A stretch of DNA of 64,000 nucleotides from Collybiopsis luxurians FD-317 M1 (Eukaryota > Basidiomycota > Agaricomycetes > Agaricales > Omphalotaceae), in NCBI GenBank assembly GCA_000827265.1, contig KN834751.1:192113-256112 (forward strand), read 5' to 3'. Shown piece after piece: positions 22,223 through 34,140 of the stretch. The notes beneath the pieces were generated by a model. That model worked only from the letters and a program-made list of their open reading frames with translations, did not search any database and was not told where the DNA came from. Made by a program: the position numbers and the translations under genes. Numbering within the stretch: the first letter of the stretch is position 1; each line of letters opens with the position of its first letter.

Positions 22223-24846
22223 ATGGAGCGAGTCCAGTTCCAGCAAGAGCAGGCGAGCTCGAAATTTCCAATGAAATACATTATTTCTTACATTTTCATC
22301 GTAGATGCTCGATGAGCTCAAAGATCTCGTCGAGAAAAAAGTATTTACAGTCGTGAGCAGCTCCTTCGTATCGACATTGCCCCCCTGTCCACTCAAAAAA
22401 CGGCAATACAGGCTGAAACGAAGCAAATAATGAAACAACGTTCATCTTTTGAGGCAACTCTTGTGCGGCGTATCGCAAAAAAATCCGACTTTTTGCGCTA
22501 TGCTTCGTACGAAATGACCCTGGAACATCTCCGAAGAAAAAGAGTAGCCCGTCTCAGTACGTATTACTGTAGGCCTTCTTTCCTTCTTGACCGACTATTC
22601 TAGACATCCCCAAAACCCCCGTAACCGTCTCCGATTTCGCCCTTGTACGCCGGCAATTTCACATATTTGAAAGAGCACTCAAGAGGTTCAGATCAGATGT
22701 TGGCCTCTGGATCGAATATATCCAGCTAGCAAAAAAGGAGGGTGCAAGGTCTTTGGTTGGGAGAATAACGGCTCGGTCAGTCCACCTTTGTATCTGCCGA
22801 GCTTCAGCTTATTCTGAATCTCAACAGCGCTTTACAACTTCACCCGAAAGTTCCTACTCTTTACATCCTTGCTGCATCGCACGAGCTAGATCATCTTTCT
22901 CCTTCAGCTGCCCGTTCCCTTCTTCAGCGTGGCTTAAGGCTTAACGCGGATAGTGTTGAGATGTGGACGGAGTACATCAAAATGGAATTGGGTTTTGTTG
23001 AGAGTTTGAGGCGGCGCTGGGATGTACTGGGTATCACTAGCGACAAGAGGCAGAAGATGCAGACAGAAGAGACGTACAAGGACCGGTTTTTAGATGTGGA
23101 TATAGCCGATGAAAACATCAACTTCATTGAAAGACCGGAACCCAAGGACGCCGAATTAGATAGATTGGATCAACCCGGCGATGAAGGAGCAGGGGCAAGG
23201 AAGGATATTCTTGACGGTGTAATAGTGAAAGCCGTCATGGACAGTGCTGTTCAAGGTGAGTTGTTCCTGTCCATGCTGTGAGGTATTCACTTGCATCGTG
23301 TTGGGTTCCCATGCTTCAAAACCGCGTACCTCGAGTACTTTTTTTTGCCGCTTGAGACCATCACGTTTGTTGTCGGTTTTGTCCCCAACGCAAGTGATTT
23401 ATGATGCTGTTGACAGGGTTTACATGTTCGTCCGCTGATTTTTCTTTTGTGCACGTGTAGCTCTGCCTCAGATTGAACTGTTTGAATCGCTCAACCAGCT
23501 GATCACCACGTATCCTTCAACTCCGATACTACGGGGATTGCTTATCGCGCATCTGGATGGTCTTCTCCGCTCAACCTTACCTGAACATCCGCGTGCGATC
23601 AAGCTTCTGTACACACATTTACTCACGTCTACCACAGATGTCGCTTCACAGGCTTCTACTTCATCCAATGCAAGTGTCGAAGTTCTGCAAGGACAGGCAC
23701 TGATTGAAGGTATTCGTCGATCGAATGAGATGTTGCTCTCAATCGTGTCAGAAACAACGCAAGAATCAGTCCGCCAAGTGTATGCAGAGTTTGCATTGGA
23801 GTGGTGCCAGGACTCTGTTACGAATCTGGATAAAAATCTGGTGAGTGTACAATTCTCGGCACGAGACGATCTTCATCATTGGGTGGATTGGTTGAACCTT
23901 TATCACCCATGACTCCCTGGTAACAACGGTAGTATTGTTATTCTCCCGTTTTTACATTATCATATGTATCAAAAGGAGATGGGGCTAATGCAACCTGCCG
24001 TTACAGAAACTGTATGTGCTATCATCCTTGCAGGCACTCATCCACCGACACAAATCGACGTCGCCCTCTCTGCTGTGTGCACACATCAAGCTGATGACAG
24101 AGGCTGCGCTGAAGGGGACAATTGAACCTGCCAAGGCATTGAATGTTGCTCGGAGATACACGTCACAGGTTCCGGATCTGGCCTCCGTGTGGCTGGCCCG
24201 GCTGACGGCCGAGAAATCGCTGAATCGAAATGCCGAAGCCGTTGACGATGTTTGGCATGAATCAAGGCGATCAGTCTCTGCTGACGACGAAAATCTTGGG
24301 GACATATGGACCTGGGGTCTCGATTCGGAAGAGATGGACCAAGAGAAACGGCTTAATCTACATGAGGCAAGTGTTGCAATTTTACTCAAAAGCGCAGCGT
24401 TGTAACATTGTATTGGTTTTTAGGTCCTATTGAATGAAAGCATTGGCGACCCTTCGGTCCACAGCATTCATGAGCGGCTCCTTTTGAGCTACGTGACCGC
24501 ACTGTGGGAAGGCCGAAGGAAAGCAAAATCGGGGTTGGAAACGGATCATATTTTGGAGAGGTTGCGCCATATGCAGAGCCGATTTCTCAGCACAGGAAAG
24601 GTGTGGCAAAGGGCATTTGAAATGGAAAGAGAGGGGAACGGGGATGAAAGGGTTCTGTCAAGGATATATGAATTATGGCGGAAAGAGGAAGTGATGGAAG
24701 CGACACTGGGATGGGGAGAGTGGCTAGTGAAGAATGGGAAAGGGAAAGAAGGAAGCGAATTGATTGTGAGATCAAAAGGCTCGGTAGGGGAAAAAGAGCA
24801 GAAGGAAATGGAGACAAGATGGGTGAGAGTTGTTGGGGTAATTTAA
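22223..24846 (+). CDS. UTP6: U3 snoRNA-associated protein UTP6 (SSU processome)
   Basis: Utp6 is a HAT-repeat protein of the UTP-B subcomplex of the small-subunit processome, needed for 18S pre-rRNA cleavage in the nucleolus. ATG 22223 gives MERVQFQQEQ, then MLDELKDLVEKKVFT, QIMKQRSSFEATLVRRIAKK, DFLRYASYEMTLEHLRRKRV and the HAT repeats (RRQFHIFERALKRFRSDVGL, WIEYIQLAKKEGARSLVGRI, ALQLHPKVPTLYILAASHEL). Coding continues through DGVIVKAVMDSAVQALPQIEL to GEWLVKNGKGKEGSEL and TAA 24844-24846. Eight exons are joined. Intron 1 (22253-22304) and the last intron (24367-24423) both start with GC. Two introns are unusually long for this window: 23256-23460 (205 nt) and about 23840-24005. No clear snoRNA was found in them. 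Confidence 0.93.
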
Positions 24847-25257
24847 CAGGAGCAGATAAGGCCGGACGCTGTGTTAGCAGCCATGCGATAGATAGTATAG
24901 TAATTGTCAGATCAGATTGTGTAAGAAGCGCGGTGTCCACATGGTTCAGACTGAGTTTGGGTCACATCCCCACTGTCACTCAATTTCAGTTCCCTTCTCC
25001 TTCTTTCCTCTTGCCTCTACTGTCTTTGCTAGTGAGTGCCCCCCATACGTCCTCCACGACGCCCACCACCCTCATTCTTCTCCATTAGATTTCCCTCTCC
25101 TAGGCCTCGATATCATCTGCGGCGTTGCCGGGACGTCGTTCTCTCCCTGCTCCTGCATGTGTCTACGCCTTGACCAGCTCAGACTCCCAGCCGGTCTTGT
25201 CTGAAACGGACCATTTGCTTGCTTTAACAAGAGCTCGAGGCCTTCGTCAACTTCCCC
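24847..25257. other. Intergenic and probable 5' leader of the kinase gene
   Basis: These 411 bp run between the UTP6 stop and the kinase start codon. The sequence is pyrimidine-rich (for example ttctttcctcttgcctct near 25005-25022), a common feature of fungal promoters and leaders. Open frames entering it are extensions without family signal. Confidence 0.4.
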
Positions 25258-28200
25258 ATGTTGCAGCTCTCCGCTTTGCCCCCACCTTCAACTCAAGCAT
25301 CCAAGAAATCCGCCATTGCAAAAGACAATAGTGACTACTTTCGCCATAATGAATCTCGAATCCCCTCTTCTGTGAATGCCAAGCGTATCCACAGGGACTC
25401 TCTCTCAAATCGTTCATCTTACACTTTTTCCAATCCCCTTTCAGTTACAACTAATCTATTATCTTCCTCTACTCCTTCTTCGCCTTCAGCCACGTCGTCA
25501 AAACCCCTTAGAAGTCCTTACATTTCTTCTCGTCCAATTCCTAGTCCTGCTTCTCTCCCTAGCCCTAATCCCTGGCCTTCCTCTTCTACGACAAAAACGC
25601 CTGTGGATTCTAGACCTTCGTCTCCAACTCAGTCCGTCAGCGAACTGGAAGATGTCTTTGCGCCCGGGGACATCGTTGGCGAAGGCGCTACTTTGCAGGG
25701 AGAAGCCATCACACTGGTTTCCATCGGCGACACTGTCACTCTTCGGTCAGATACGCCCGACTACGAGAAACCTGCAAAGGAATTCGAAGTGGTCAGACGT
25801 CTTGGTGCTGGGAGCTATGCGGTCGTATATCTAGTTTGCGAGGTGCTGTATCGTCCACCTCCCTGTGACGACGGACACACCGTCGGTGCGCTCGAGCTAG
25901 AGGAGACGACCAAGCCACGACCTAAAACGGTTTATGGGCGCGAATATGCATTAAAGTGTCTCTCCAAAGCTAACCTTGACGAGGAGGCTTTGGCGGCACA
26001 AATGTCAGAGGTGCGCTGTGTTCGACTGGTCCCATCCGATTTTGATTGTTGATGTTGTTCCTTATGCAGGTGACCATTCATCAATCCCTCCATTCGCATC
26101 CAAACATTGTCACTCTTCATCGGACTCTTGAAACGCCTTCTTTCCNNNNNNNNNNNNNNNNNNNNNNNNNNNNNNNNNNNNNNNNNNNNNNNNNNNNNNN
26201 NNNNNNNNNNNNNNNNNNNNNNNNNNNNNNNNNNNNNNNNNNNNNNNNNNNNNNNNNNNNNNNNNNTTTTGATTGTTGATGTTGTTCCTTATGCAGGTGA
26301 CCATTCATCAATCCCTCCATTCGCATCCAAACATTGTCACTCTTCATCGGACTCTTGAAACGCCTTCTTTCCTCCTCCTCCTCCTAGAATACGTTCCAGG
26401 CGAGGACCTTTTCTATTTTCTTGAACAAGCTCGCGATCATTATGAGGCAGACTCTACTGGTTCTGCTGAGTCGTCTACATGCTCATCTCGCACTCCTCCG
26501 ACTCCTAGTCTCCTTTCCAACATGAATCCCTCACAGCAGCTTTCGCGCACTCGGCTTCGTCTCATTTCGTCCATGTTTTCCCAGATGTGTGACGCCGTAG
26601 CCGCTTGTCATGATCAGGGCGTCTACCATAGAGACATCAAACCGGAAAACTTTATTGTCACTGATGGATGGGACACACATCCTGATGGTACCCAGGAGCG
26701 CAAGGTCGTGGTTAAGCTCACCGACTTTGGTCTGTCAACAACTGATGTTCAATCCTCTGACATGGACTGTGGCAGTGCTCCTTATATGAGTTTTGGTATG
26801 TTTGATTGGCGGTATTTGTTTTTAATTCGTTTCCTGACGCTTCCGCATAACAGCATGCAGAAACAATATGGCACCAACCTACCGTCCTCGTGCTGCAGAT
26901 GTATGGTCTCTTGGCATTGTATTGATCAACATGTGCGTACTGTTTTGCTCTTCTACACTGTCTTTTGACATTTGCCTCTATTTTAGGCTCTACCACTGTA
27001 ATCCTTGGACAGACACCGCAGAAGGTGCCTGCAGCACCTTCACTCTTTTCCGCAAAGACCCGGTCACCTTCTTCATGTATCGTTTTGCGGGAATGACTCA
27101 GCCAGTAGCAGAGGTCCTTGCTAACCGCGTATTCAACATTCTTGAGGATCCAGATGATGACTCGAAACGTATCTCAGCGTCCGGGTTTGGCGCTTGGGTA
27201 CGCGACCTTCCTGATTTACTTTCCGATGATCCCAAACCTAGGAAGGGTCATCAACGGAATATCTCGGTCAGCAGCTCCACGCACGGATTCTCCATCACGG
27301 CGTCTACACCTATATCCCATCGACCACAGTCTCGACAAGCTTCTGCATCGGGAAGCACCGCTGTACGTACCCCTGCCATGCCCTCTCGCTCGTTGTCCCG
27401 TGCACCTTCTCTTGGTCCCGCTTACGAGCACGCCGAAACTCATGAGCTCTCGACTGTCTTTGATCAAGAAATAGAGGTCGAAGAGTTTGAAGCAAAAGAT
27501 CAAGGTCGAGAAGAACCGGATATTGTTTCCGAAGAGGGTATGAACTCGAGATCTCAGTCTGCTCATAAGCGCAGGAAACGCGGTGCTAGGAAGGGCAAGG
27601 GTGCAGGGCTTGCGACACCGACCACGCCCAAGGATGAATCTTTGGCCACACTTGCCGATGAAGCGCAAATTTTGGTTCGCGAACTCAGCAAGACATCGAA
27701 AGTTTCCGGTCGGTCGGTGGCATCCACCTCAGCCTCGGGTTCTTCCAGACGATCTCGTCCATACGAGCCTGTTCCAATGTATCCCTTGCCTACTCCTTTA
27801 CTTACACCAGCCAAACCTTTGGTACCTCCTGCAAGCTTGTCTCTTTCTTCTCCTGCTCCTTCCAGTTCTCATACCAGTAGTTCTGGTGCTTCTTCGAGCA
27901 AGAAGTCATCCAAATGGAAGTGGAGCTTGGGAAAGGCAAGCGGTGCTAACCTTGCCTCTGGTTCACCCAATGACGACGAGATCTCTGGTCCCACTGACTC
28001 CAATGTGCCCATGTCTGTCACTGCGAGCAATGTTACGTCGTTGATAATGGGGCTAGAGCCGCGCGCTCCCAACTCTGGTAGCACTCCAAATCTTCACGAC
28101 GACTTCTCGTCTGCTTTCAACCGCGGCAGGCGTGGCCGTGGCTCCCCTCCCCGAGCTCAATATCGCGATGGTCATTCCTCTCGTTCGCCCATGCCGCCGC

Positions 28201-28867
28201 GCAGTCCTCATCGGGATCGCTGGCCGGATGACAGACCTTCCGATCGTGCAATCTCTCCGAACAGCTCGCGCAGTGGACGTCCGTTGGCTTCTAGCGCAAG
28301 TTCTGTTGCGTCCACAAACTGGCGTAGCTCAATGAGTACTGCATCTAGTGCAAGCATGTCCAGTTCAGCTTTTACTCGGTACAGCAATTCCAGTGCACGT
28401 AGTGTATCTACCGCTGCCACCAGTGCTTCTTCAACTAGCTGGCGAAACCATTCAGCTCATCCCGCCGGTCTTCCCAGGAATGTTAAGAGTAGGTTTTTGC
28501 AAAGCTTTGTTTATTTGCTTGTTTGACTGATATTTACGCCCCAGTGATGGATGGTGTTCCATTGGAATTGACTGAGCTTCCTCGCGGTCAACGGCTGGAA
28601 CCAGATTATTATGGCGGAGCTCCGCGCAAGCAGCGTTCTCGTAAACCGAAGGAACTTTCGCTGGGAACTATCAGCGAGCGTCCTCTTCATTCTGCCAATA
28701 GTCAAAGGTCACCTGGTTTCATTGGACGAGATGCTAGCGCAAGTAATGCTGATCTCAATTCCGCCTTGAGCAGTGCCAGCAGTCAGGGTGACGGTGATGG
28801 TCCAAAGAAGGTTCAGAAGGGGCAGATTCATGCTCTAGCCAAGATGCTTTCTGCTCTGAGACGGTGA
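25258..28867 (+). CDS. Ser/Thr protein kinase, KSP1/RAN1-like, with long disordered tail
   Basis: Five exons (25258-26010, 26297-26795, 26854-26932, 26987-28488, 28545-28867) sum to 1,052 codons including the stop. A Ser/Thr/Pro-rich N-terminus of about 175 residues precedes the kinase domain. Visible motifs are the glycine loop LGAGSYAVVYLV, VAIK-like YALKCLSKA, LLLEYVPGEDLFYFL, the catalytic loop YHRDIKPENF, DFG in LTDFGLST, and RPRAADVWSLGIVLINM. Inserts around EVLYRPPPCDDGHT and before the catalytic loop are typical of the KSP1/SKS1/RAN1 group, linked to nutrient signalling, TOR and sexual development in yeasts. The rest is low complexity. Exon 2 lies across an assembly gap whose left flank repeats its beginning; the gene reads through correctly if the duplicate and the Ns are removed. 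Confidence 0.88.
26040..26372. repeat. 106-bp direct repeat flanking an assembly gap
   Basis: Bases 26040-26145 (from ttttgattgttgatg to ccttctttcc) are repeated identically at 26267-26372, on either side of a run of 121 N (26146-26266). The repeat covers the end of a kinase intron and the start of exon 2. Since the second copy continues smoothly into the rest of exon 2, the gap is most likely an unmerged contig overlap rather than a real duplication. Confidence 0.9.
26146..26266. other. Assembly gap (121 N)
   Basis: A run of 121 unknown bases lies inside the kinase gene. The left contig ends just before a run of ctc triplets that follows the repeated block in the right contig, so the break may have been caused by that short low-complexity tract. 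Confidence 0.99.
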
Positions 28868-29453
28868 GGACGAGTGGTGATACTCATGGACTTGTAATCT
28901 GGATACGGAAGAGGAAACACAACCCCCCCCTCTGAAGGATATATCTTCCGTGTCGCTCTTGTAAACGTCGGTAAAGTAGCTCTTGTGTCGCCTGACGGTG
29001 ATTAATCCCCCCAACTTGTTTTCGAACATGGTATTTGCTGTGGTCAAGGCCCGTTGTGTGCAAATCGTAGTCTGCCCAGAAAATTGCTTTTTGTGTGGTT
29101 GTTGATCACCATACATCCTGCACCTGCTTTCTCTCGAAATGGACTTGTACTGTGTAACCTAGATGACGCTCTTTTTAAATAACTGTTTTTCGCTTGTTCG
29201 AAGATCTGAAATGGATCCTCTTCTCGCTCCCTACACAAGCCTTTTTCTTTTTCACTCGGCCCAAACAATTTTTTTTTATTCCTGCATTTTCACGAGCAAA
29301 AAAAAGCAATTGATCGTTCATTCCATGTTTCCCATTTCATTGTGTTTTTACAATTACAGCTTAGTTGTTACAGTATTTAAATAGTGTACAGAGATAGTAG
29401 CAACGAAAAACTGGCTCGCAGGCCACCGCAATCTGTAAAGTAGAGGTTGTTCG
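28868..29453. other. Intergenic, convergent 3' ends
   Basis: These 586 bp separate the kinase stop from the stop of the next, minus-strand gene. The region is T-rich around 29265-29380 (several t-runs and a-runs), fitting two facing 3' untranslated regions. I see no gene. Confidence 0.5.
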
Positions 29454-30843
29454 TTAGGTTGATTTTCGATAGATGAAACGGTCGCAGAGAATGGCAGTGC
29501 TATGAACTACCAGACTAGGACCCAGAGAAGACAAGGATTGAATTTGAAAAACACTAAGAGCTAGTGTACGCCAAGGCTTCCAAACCCAAAATTCAGCATT
29601 GCTTTCGAAATACATTGCATTCCGTATAGGATCGGAAGATGGGGGATGAGGAGCGAAAGAAAAATGTACCAAAACCAATGGCGACTGAGCATCCAACTCG
29701 TCATTTTGGATTGGGAATTCTGCAGCGGGTTTTAATCTAGGCTCCTGGTCAAAAAGTACTTGATAACTGTGAACGCGACAAAGCGCAAGGCCGGTTATTG
29801 GCGAAGAGGCTGGTGTTTTCGGGCTTGGACGATGGATAATCTGGACCACTCGGAGACGCAAATCGGCCCTCGGCATTTTGGTCAGCGCAGAAGACTCTTT
29901 GGCCCACAGAGCCAGAGATGTGCTTGTGTGAGAGAATAAGGAAGCTGCCTGAGCAGCAAGGCCATTCCTGCACGGCGCGGCGTTAGAGATGAGTTGATAT
30001 GAGAATCGTATTCAAAACATACCGAATGAGTTTGGGCCCTCTTCCTGTCAAGTGGCTTTTTTGAGGACTAAAATCCAGCCCTGAATTTAGTTCAATGGAG
30101 TCTGGTGTCTCCAGATCGGATGCATCTTGCAAAAAGATGCTGGCCAACTCCGCCGTACCATTCTCCGTTGAGAGATCGGTGGCTAGCGCCATTCGAGTGG
30201 TAGCGATTGTTCGAAGAGGTCTAAGTGGGGGACTAGGCGGCTGCAGAGGAAGCTGTGGTGGGAGTACCTTATGGCCCACGACAGGTCTCGAAGGAAGGCG
30301 AGGCGGAGCTAATGACTTGAGCGTAGGTTTCGAGGGAGTTTTCATCGAAGGATCCTGCATAATAGGGATGGGGATCTTTAGCCTCGAAGATGCATTTTCG
30401 GGGACCGTTTGATGGACTTGGCTTCCTTGATGTACTGGAGGTAAAATAGGCGCAGGAAGAGTCGTACCCACATTTAGTGTGGTTATTGCGAGTTTCTTCC
30501 CCGGATTTGGAGGCACACGGGCGCTGCTTCTACTAGCGGGTTTTTTCGGCGTTGAGCCATCAGAAGCAGTTTCATCAAGCAGCCTTGTGGAGAGAAATTG
30601 GGCGTCGAGCGAGAAATCCGGTCGCGGAGCAGGTTTAGGATAAACGGGGTCTGCAGAAATTCCGGCGGGCTTCCTTGTGTCCGGTTTCTTTGCCTTTTGG
30701 TCGAAAGCAGAGGAAAAGAAAGGCATCGTTGTTTTGCTCAATTTCGAAGATGATTTAGTAGTTGTAAATCCATCTGGCCCTGATAAACCTCCACTGTCGA
30801 CCCTCTTCCGCTTCGGATTTTGCATCTGTGCGTTATCCGGCAT
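29454..30843 (-). CDS. Unrecognised protein, disordered N-terminus and conserved-looking C-terminus
   Basis: Two exons join as ATG 30843 (MPDNAQMQNPKRKRVDSGG) to about 30022, then an intron that starts gtatgttttg and ends gtgcag near 29970, and a second exon to TAA 29454-29456. That gives about 455 residues. The N-terminal two thirds are Pro/Ser/Lys-rich and disordered, with KRKRVD as a likely nuclear localisation signal. The C-terminal third looks folded: KLIRNGLAAQAASLFSHTS, LRLRVVQIIHRPSP, ITGLALCRVHSYQV and NAEFWVWKPWRTLALS. I do not recognise the family. The upstream in-frame extension to 30960 has no ATG and is rejected. Nuclear function is inference from the basic motif only. Confidence 0.7.
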
Positions 30844-31433
30844 AATTCCGTTCTTGGAAAGTCGTGATGAGCCAAACGCCGAACTGTTAGGGGATACATG
30901 AAAGTATCTCACTAGAAACAACGCAAAAGGTGCTTGGAGAAGATGATGGTCAACATTCAACGTTTAACGCCTTGGGCGCCTGTCGGACGCGAAGGCATTA
31001 GTCACGTTCATTTCACGCTCGCGATAAGTCATTGGCTCCCAAACTCACCTTCATTCACAGAGCTTCTGCAACGTCCATCTACTCGACTCCCCGAAAACGT
31101 ATCTTCACTACGTCTAGCTCAGAACAATTCACGGTCTAGAAAACTACCGCCTTCCAGGATGCCCCCAACCAAGGTCTACGATTCAAAAAGCATTGGGACG
31201 TAGAAGCCATATTTATGTCGTTGCAGATGTAAAGAGACGGTCAATAGTTATTCCCATTCATTTGAACACGCATACAAGGGTACTTTGATAGGTCCAAATT
31301 CAGAGAAACGAGTCATCATCTAACAACAGCAGAATTGCCCAGAAGAATGCTCAGACTTCTTGTGCCTACAGATCGATGGTCTGCGGGTATATAACGTCGA
31401 TAACTTTCTGCGTTTCTGCGTACCAAGTGTGAG
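30844..31433. other. Intergenic with an unsupported 87-codon frame
   Basis: The region lies upstream of the disordered-protein gene and downstream of the small gene ending at 31434. A plus-strand frame from about 30940 to 31203 (MMVNIQRLTPWAPV...) has no neighbours, introns or family signal, so I do not call it a gene. Nothing else is seen. Confidence 0.4.
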
Positions 31434-32185
31434 TCACCCTGGAATTCAGAGACAGACAAGGAACTGCTTCACCCAATACAGCCTCTTTAACCTTGCCCAT
31501 TCCTTTGATTTGATAGCTTTCACATTCCTCGCCTGCTTTTATCATCGCCGACTGGTAACGTGCAGAAAGTTTCTAAGCGAACCAAGATTGTTTGCAAACG
31601 ATAACATGTACAATCATGATAACTTACCTGCAGTTTGCACTGTTCCTCTAGGATGGCGGACCACAAGGCCCGAATGTTATCGTCTTCAGCGGCGTAATTG
31701 ATCGTGAAAGCTTGGAAGAGTTCGTGTCTGCATATATTCTGGAATGAGGCTTTCGTCAATGGCCGTGAAATTCTTCCACCTACATAGATTTTATGCCGCT
31801 ATCAAATATATCTGAGATAGCATCAGTCTAGAAGTGAGGGTCAGTCAATAATGTCTGCAAACGCTCGCACAATGCACGTACCTCCCTTAAGGCATGCTTC
31901 CTTCCAGCAATGAGGAATTTCCGCTGTTTCTCCTTCTTTTTCTTCTCTTTGGAGGCTATTTGCAGTTTTTAGCCGTATATATTGTATAAAATAACGCAAT
32001 CTACCCATCAGCTGTTCCGCAAGGGCTATTTCGAAGCTGGGCGCGGGTCAGCTTACGACGAACAAACGAAGTTTGAGAGAAACTTACGTATGATCATCGC
32101 TGCTACTGCTTGCTTGGGATGCCATGAACGCGAAATCATCGTCTTTCATGTCAAACTCGACCGACTTTCCTTTAGTTCGAGGCAT
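31434..32185 (-). CDS. Unrecognised small protein, about 155 aa, lysine-rich helix
   Basis: ATG 32185 gives MPRTKGKSVEFDMKDDDF, and six short exons join in frame. They read FMASQASSSSDDHTFEIALA, then EQLMASKEKKKKEKQRKFLI, then AGRKHALRETDAISDIFDSG, IKSIHELFQAFTINYAAEDD, NIRALWSAILEEQCKLQ and SAMIKAGEECESYQIKGMGK. The frame reaches TGA at 31434-31436, just after LNSR. An alternative splice at the same point would add a short Cys-rich tail. The acidic N-terminus, the strongly basic lysine run and the long helical remainder suggest a coiled-coil component of a nuclear complex, but I do not recognise it. All introns have gt..ag ends, and the chain stays open across five joins, which supports a real gene. 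Confidence 0.6.
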
Positions 32186-33062
32186 TTCTGTTGATGAAGA
32201 TGAGATAACGCGTAACTGGTCTGTGCGTATAGGAAGGCGTCTGGGCGCTTATATAATGGCTGTAACTTGGACGCAACCACTTACAGCTCATCTGGCAACA
32301 GCATTCAAGCCATCGATAGGTTACAGGCTTCGATAGGCTACAGGTTATTCTTGTACTACCCAATTTACTCGACGCGTGTTCCAGCTAGTCCAAGAGTTCA
32401 GAAAGGACTGGAACTCCCACCCAAGCATGCAATTTTTTTCAGCTAGCAAGGCGCTCCATACGAAGAGGTTGTACCTCATGATCTGTCTGTTGCATCTCAA
32501 ATATCTGCTCATTTCTTTCCTCAAAATATTTTTGCCGGCAGTGATTCTAAACTTGAACCTATACCGAAGGATCATCTCACTGCAAAACGACGTTTTAGCA
32601 CTTTGATATTACTGTGCATCAGAAATATAAAATTCATTCCCAAGTTCATTTCATATATGTCCTTTCAATGTAGATGAAATCTGACGCACAAGACGGACGG
32701 TGCACCGACGAGGCGACACCCGTCATGCGGGGAAATCCGGAACATGCTATCGATGCTATGAGGTGTGGACAGCAGTAATTCGGTAAGAGTTGGTTATTGG
32801 TTACCATACAATAGGTACATCGAACTGAATCCACTCGAAGGATTTCGGCCGAATCACCATTCCCTCAGGAAGGCAGCTTGGGAGTGGAGTGGATCTGGAG
32901 CGTCGAACAACGTCTCCGGCTTCAATGGGTGACAGACTCGCGGTCAGGAACTCTACAAATTTTCCATGTTTGGAATGTCTACGTTAACGGTACAACTGCT
33001 AGCCGTGCCCGAAGATGGTGGGCAGCAAACATGTATAGCCGGAAAAGCTGATATCTACTGCC
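32186..33062. other. Intergenic, 0.9 kb, no supported gene
   Basis: This is upstream of the small lysine-rich protein and downstream of the GNAT gene. The open frames (for example 32376-32606 plus and 32575-32345 minus) are short and lack family signals. Within the first 200 bp there is a near-duplicated phrase (ataggttacaggcttcgataggctacaggtt, about 32316-32346). Nothing else is seen. Confidence 0.45.
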
Positions 33063-33667
33063 TTAAGCAGACACTTTTCCAAACAGTACGTACGCATCTC
33101 TACTCCCAAATAAAGACCTACTTTCCACAGTGGACTGGCAGGCTGACGGATACCGATAAATGTTTTTCGCCACGTACGGCTCGCCCGAGGGATCTGAGCC
33201 TAATAACAGCTGCATCCCGAGATTCTGGTAGAAAGCCTGTGCGACAACATTCGAGGTACAGACATGAGCGTATACGGGCGGAACTGGGACTAATGAGTCC
33301 TTGTGCAGAGAGGCGATGACCTCTGACACGAGACGCTTGGCTATACCCCGGTGTTGGCACTCTGGAAGAACCCCAAGGGTAAGAAGTTGGATGTGAGGGT
33401 CTTGCGACCCTATTAGGTTGTTTGTCTTGTGAAGAGAAGCGGAGACCCAAGCGACTGGTTGATCGTTCGAGGTCGCGATCAGACACGAATACGACTCTTG
33501 GATGAGCAGATGAAGGAAAAAGGATGGTGGGTAATTGACTGGGATTAGTTTGGCCTAACAAACGCGTCAAAGATTGACAAAAATGATTCAGAACAAGAAC
33601 TTGCATGTAAATTTCTGATTTGCTCAACGTCTCCTGAAGCAAGAGGGCGAATAATGAAGTCGGACAT
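33063..33667 (-). CDS. GNAT-family N-acetyltransferase
   Basis: ATG 33667 gives MSDFIIRPLASGDVEQIRNL; a GC-AG intron (33604-33555) follows, and a second exon runs to TAA 33063-33065. The protein is about 185 residues. GNAT motifs are visible: YSCLIATSNDQPVAWVSASL (motif C/D), LLTLGVLPECQHRGIAKRLV (motif A, with QHRGIA as the acetyl-CoA loop), and VYAHVCTSNVVAQAFYQNLG (motif B). The start LIPVNYPPSFF resembles Naa50/Naa60-type protein N-terminal acetyltransferases, so acetylation of protein N-termini is a reasonable guess, but the substrate is not proven. The GC donor (gcaagt) is needed to join the start exon to the domain. Confidence 0.85.
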
Positions 33668-34055
33668 GTCTGGGCATTGAGCAAAGGCCTACTACCCGTT
33701 AAATATAATCCGCATATTTAGAATTTGTTTTAACGTCGGACGAAACTTATCGAGGGGTACATAATCTTAGTCTGCGGAGATGGGACAGCGGGCTCACGGG
33801 GTGCCGTTCCACGGCCGTGGAACATGTGATTGATGATTGAGTGTAGCAAAACGAATGGTGATGATGACTACTGCGCTGGCAATAGACTAGGTTGTCCACG
33901 ACGAGCAAGGCATCCGCCTGTGCCAGTTTGTGGGCTCCGCCCAACAGGGAACTAGGAAAAGCAAGAGCAGTACAGCGCGAAACGGGGATTTTTGGTGCGG
34001 ATCGATCTTTTTCCGCTTATTCGGGGAAAATAGGAATGCCTTTATGGAGACAAGC

Positions 34056-34061
34056 TATAAA
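34056..34061 (+). promoter_or_regulatory. TATA box of PEP carboxykinase gene
   Basis: TATAAA (within caagctataaaagcgcc) lies 85 bp upstream of the PCK ATG, on the coding strand. It is followed by a pyrimidine-rich stretch up to the start codon. A strong TATA element fits a highly regulated gluconeogenic gene. No carbon-source response element was identified with confidence in the 473 bp shared with the divergent GNAT gene. Confidence 0.6.
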
Positions 34062-34140
34062 AGCGCCCACTACACTACCCTTTCTCCATCACGTTATTAG
34101 AACCACTTCATCTCTCCGTACCACCACCTCCTTATCAAAA

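Noticed and set aside
23256..23460. Possible C/D snoRNA or cryptic exon in the long UTP6 intron
   Set aside because: ATGATGC and CTGA motifs are present but only about 40 nt apart, too close for a snoRNA. A cryptic exon (VIYDAVDR) cannot be joined in phase on both sides.
27216..27668. 150-codon antisense frame inside the kinase gene
   Set aside because: It lies opposite the Ser/Arg-rich coding exon, where antisense frames are often open by composition; no domain.
33892..34140. In-frame N-terminal extension of PEP carboxykinase
   Set aside because: The frame stays open upstream, but it crosses the TATA box at 34056 and has no family similarity; the ATG at 34141 fits the usual PEPCK start.
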